Below, piece by piece: positions 62,111 to 64,000 of a DNA stretch of 64,000 bases (within the stretch, counting starts at the first letter, position 1; the number at the start of each line of letters is the position of its first letter). Source of the stretch: Ustilago trichophora (taxonomy: Eukaryota; Basidiomycota; Ustilaginomycetes; Ustilaginales; Ustilaginaceae). The stretch covers positions 496,001 through 560,000 of the forward strand of contig OOIN01000006.1 of the NCBI GenBank assembly GCA_900323505.1. Reading direction: 5' to 3'. The notes under the pieces are model-generated. The model had not been told where the DNA came from, made no database searches, and saw nothing but the letters and a program-made list of their open reading frames with translations. Made by a program: the position numbers and the translations under genes.

Positions 62111-62735
62111 CGTTGCTTTGTGATGAGATGAGGGAGAGAAGGAACGGGTTGGAAGCTTTCCAAGTTGACAAAAGTTGCGCTGCGGTCCGAGCGGAAAGTG
62201 GAGAGAGAATTGGCCATGCCTTGGTGGAATTGCTAGCCGGCCGACTTACTACGTGCTGTATTGCACACTGCGATATGCTGAACCCTTTTTTTGAATACCT
62301 GTTTTTTGACAGAATTTCGCGGATGTCGGAACGAAAAAATGGTAGGCCAAAGTATGATGAGAAGAAAGTTAAAAAGTGGAGTCTGTTGATGGTTCCTGGA
62401 CAAGGACTTTAGTCTGCTCTCGAGGGTTGCTGTTCACCATCAACGACCCACTCCATTCACGTCCGCACAACGTCGTCGCACAGCAGACTCAGGCACGCTG
62501 CTACACATATGAGCCACGCGACCAGGATGCAGGCCTGATTTTAACGCCTTTGGGGAAAGTATCGGATCATCCGCCTTACACATCAGCACCCCAATAGAAT
62601 CCAGCTCACGGCTCTGAGTCAACACCAAGACGGATACCCCACTCAGCACCGAACAGCTCATCACCAGCTCTCTCCTCGCAGACCCCCATCCAACTCCCTC
62701 TGCTGCAAGACTTCTGCTGCAAGACTTGGCACACG
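62111..62735. promoter_or_regulatory. Divergent promoter region between Sam50 and Rpc25
   Basis: 625 bp between opposed starts. No TATA box or repeat of note is seen; C/T-rich leader sequence precedes the Rpc25 ATG. Confidence 0.45.
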
Positions 62736-63530
62736 ATGTTCGTCCTCTCCGAAATCGAAGACACTATCAGTGTCCACCCTTCTTCCTTTGGTCAACCTTC
62801 CCTCACATCCATCTCGGATCAGATCAACATCAAGTACGCCAACAAGATCCTAGTCGACGTTGGTCTCTGCATATCCCTCTTTGACATCCTCTCCTGTTCT
62901 GAGGGAAAGGTCCGATTCGGTGATGGATTCTTGTATTACCACGTCACTTTCCGACTTGTCGTCTTCCGACCTTTCACCCAGGAAGTTTTGACGGCAAAGA
63001 TCAAGTCCTCTGACGAGTCAGGTATTCGCATCACCTTGGGCTTCTTTGACGATGTGTATGTTCCTTCGCACTTGATCCCCAAGCCATGTGCTTTTGATCA
63101 TCAGGAACGAGCCTGGTTCTGGTTGTACGAGGCGAGGACGGAGCAGATTGCCGCAGATCCATTGTTGAGTCAACAAGAGGAGAGGATGTATCTGGATAAT
63201 GGCGAAATTGTCAGATTCACCGTCGAGTCGGATGCTTTCTATGATGGAGAGCCAGGACCTGGAGGTGGGAAAGAGGGCGCCACTGGAGGCGCAGGAGGCG
63301 CAGCGGGAGACGGTCAGTCAGCAGGATTGCACCACAATCAGCACACAGCCAAGGAGACCAAGCCTCACTACAGCATCACGGCTAGTATTGCCGGGAGTGG
63401 TCTGGGTCTGGTCAGCTGGTGGACTGGCGCTGAGGCGGCAGGTGGCGAAGGCGCAGAGTACGTTGAGGAAGGCCACGGAGAGTATGCTGCCGAAGAAATG
63501 GATCAGCAGGTCTATGAAGGGGAAGAATAG
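62736..63530 (+). CDS. RNA polymerase III subunit Rpc25 (RPC8)
   Basis: A 264-residue protein of the Rpb7/Rpa43/Rpc25 group. The N-terminal tip domain (about 1-80) has Asn-Ile-Lys-Tyr-Ala-Asn-Lys-Ile and Val-Gly-Leu-Cys-Ile-Ser-Leu-Phe-Asp-Ile-Leu. The S1/OB domain follows, with Phe-Arg-Leu-Val-Val-Phe-Arg-Pro-Phe, then Leu-Gly-Phe-Phe-Asp-Asp-Val and Val-Pro-Ser-His-Leu. The Phe-Arg-Pro-Phe and Phe-Phe-Asp-Asp elements identify the Pol III paralogue rather than Rpb7. Rpc25 with Rpc17 forms the stalk used for initiation on tRNA and 5S genes. A Gly-rich insert at about 175-200 makes it longer than yeast Rpc25 (212). It appears intronless. Confidence 0.93.
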   Translation: MFVLSEIEDTISVHPSSFGQPSLTSISDQINIKYANKILVDVGLCISLFDILSCSEGKVRFGDGFLYYHVTFRLVVFRPFTQEVLTAKIKSSDESGIRITLGFFDDVYVPSHLIPKPCAFDHQERAWFWLYEARTEQIAADPLLSQQEERMYLDNGEIVRFTVESDAFYDGEPGPGGGKEGATGGAGGAAGDGQSAGLHHNQHTAKETKPHYSITASIAGSGLGLVSWWTGAEAAGGEGAEYVEEGHGEYAAEEMDQQVYEGEE

Positions 63531-64000
63531 CAGTGCCAACACCTCCGGCAGAGACTCGCATTCTGGACAAAGATTTTCATACGCAGCGAGCTCCGCCCTC
63601 TCAACTACAGCACAAACACACACACTTCCTGCCCATTCCTTTGTACAACAACGAACCCACATCTCGATCAATCACGATACGATACTAGACTTTCGGATCA
63701 TCACAGCGTTCAAATCGGCTCGTCAACAAAGGATTGCAATTCCATCAGAGCCAACAAAAAGCCGTTACAATGAAGAATAAGACTAACAAAAGACTATGAA
63801 CTTGTGAAAAGAGAGAGGAGAGGATGGAACGATGCACCAACACGAAAATGGTCTGCGGAGCTGAGGTATATGCAGAGAAAGGATACCACACATCCCAACA
63901 ACGGGGACAGTCGTTGGGGTGCTGGTAGAATGTAACGAAATAGGGATCATAAGGACTGTGCAGGAAGGGAGGGCAACAAGAAGAAACGATAAGAAAAGAA
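63531..64000. other. 3' flank of Rpc25
   Basis: 470 bp after the Rpc25 stop to the window edge. It contains a short CA run near 63607-63622 and A/G-rich sequence at the end. No gene is seen. Confidence 0.4.

Noticed and set aside
1..64000. CRISPR arrays, operons, phage or plasmid functions
   Set aside because: The gene content and introns are those of a fungal nucleus; no regularly spaced repeats or bacterial gene clusters are present.

Overview
The window is ordinary nuclear chromosome from a basidiomycete fungus, most probably a smut (Ustilaginaceae, Ustilago/Sporisorium-like). That assignment is inference. It rests on eukaryotic housekeeping genes that are mostly intronless, the few introns being 115-233 nt with GTAAG/GTGAG-type donors. 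Proteins also carry long Ser/Pro/Gln-rich insertions, intergenic DNA contains A/T homopolymers and microsatellites, and neither bacterial operons nor RNA genes are seen. I annotate 22 protein-coding genes, one cut by the left edge. Several reading frames begin at non-ATG codons; I moved those genes to the first in-frame ATG.

Layout. 0-9.5 kb: a partial helical-repeat protein (possibly Urb2/Npa2), mitochondrial ribosomal protein bL36, a Tim17-like membrane protein, a small hydrophilic protein and a UVRAG/Vps38-type PI3-kinase subunit. 9.5-23 kb is relatively gene-poor: a bacterial-type mannose-1-phosphate guanylyltransferase, an unrecognised Ser-rich protein and PAPS reductase lie between long spacers that share a recurrent TACTGTAC motif. 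22.8-35.3 kb: guanine deaminase, a DNAJC11-type J protein, Mediator subunit Med5 and an Avt3-type vacuolar amino-acid transporter. 35.7-46 kb: a peroxiredoxin with a mitochondrial leader and a peroxisomal-type C-terminus, a Mis18 centromere protein, the decapping activator Dcp1 and a bHLH factor with a very long polyglutamine tract, followed by a 3 kb spacer. 46-63.5 kb: Tof1/Swi1, a CoA-type Nudix hydrolase, the CTD phosphatase Rtr1, a Zrc1/Cot1 zinc transporter, proteasome subunit Rpn1, the outer-membrane insertase Sam50 and RNA polymerase III subunit Rpc25.

The genes do not form one pathway. The recurring theme is mitochondrial biogenesis (bL36m, Tim17-like, DNAJC11, peroxiredoxin, Sam50); DNAJC11 and Sam50 homologues associate physically in animals. 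Genes are arranged as divergent pairs sharing promoters and convergent pairs with gaps of about 160 bp.

I did not find a convincing undescribed system such as a defence island, a secondary-metabolite cluster, a CRISPR array or an intact transposon. The observations most worth checking are the bacterial-type ManC enzyme with a eukaryotic N-terminal extension, the dual targeting signals on the peroxiredoxin, the clustered TACTGTAC motifs between 10 and 22 kb, the 35-glutamine CAA-coded tract in the bHLH protein, and two orphan exon-like segments at about 9.7 and 38.4-38.9 kb.
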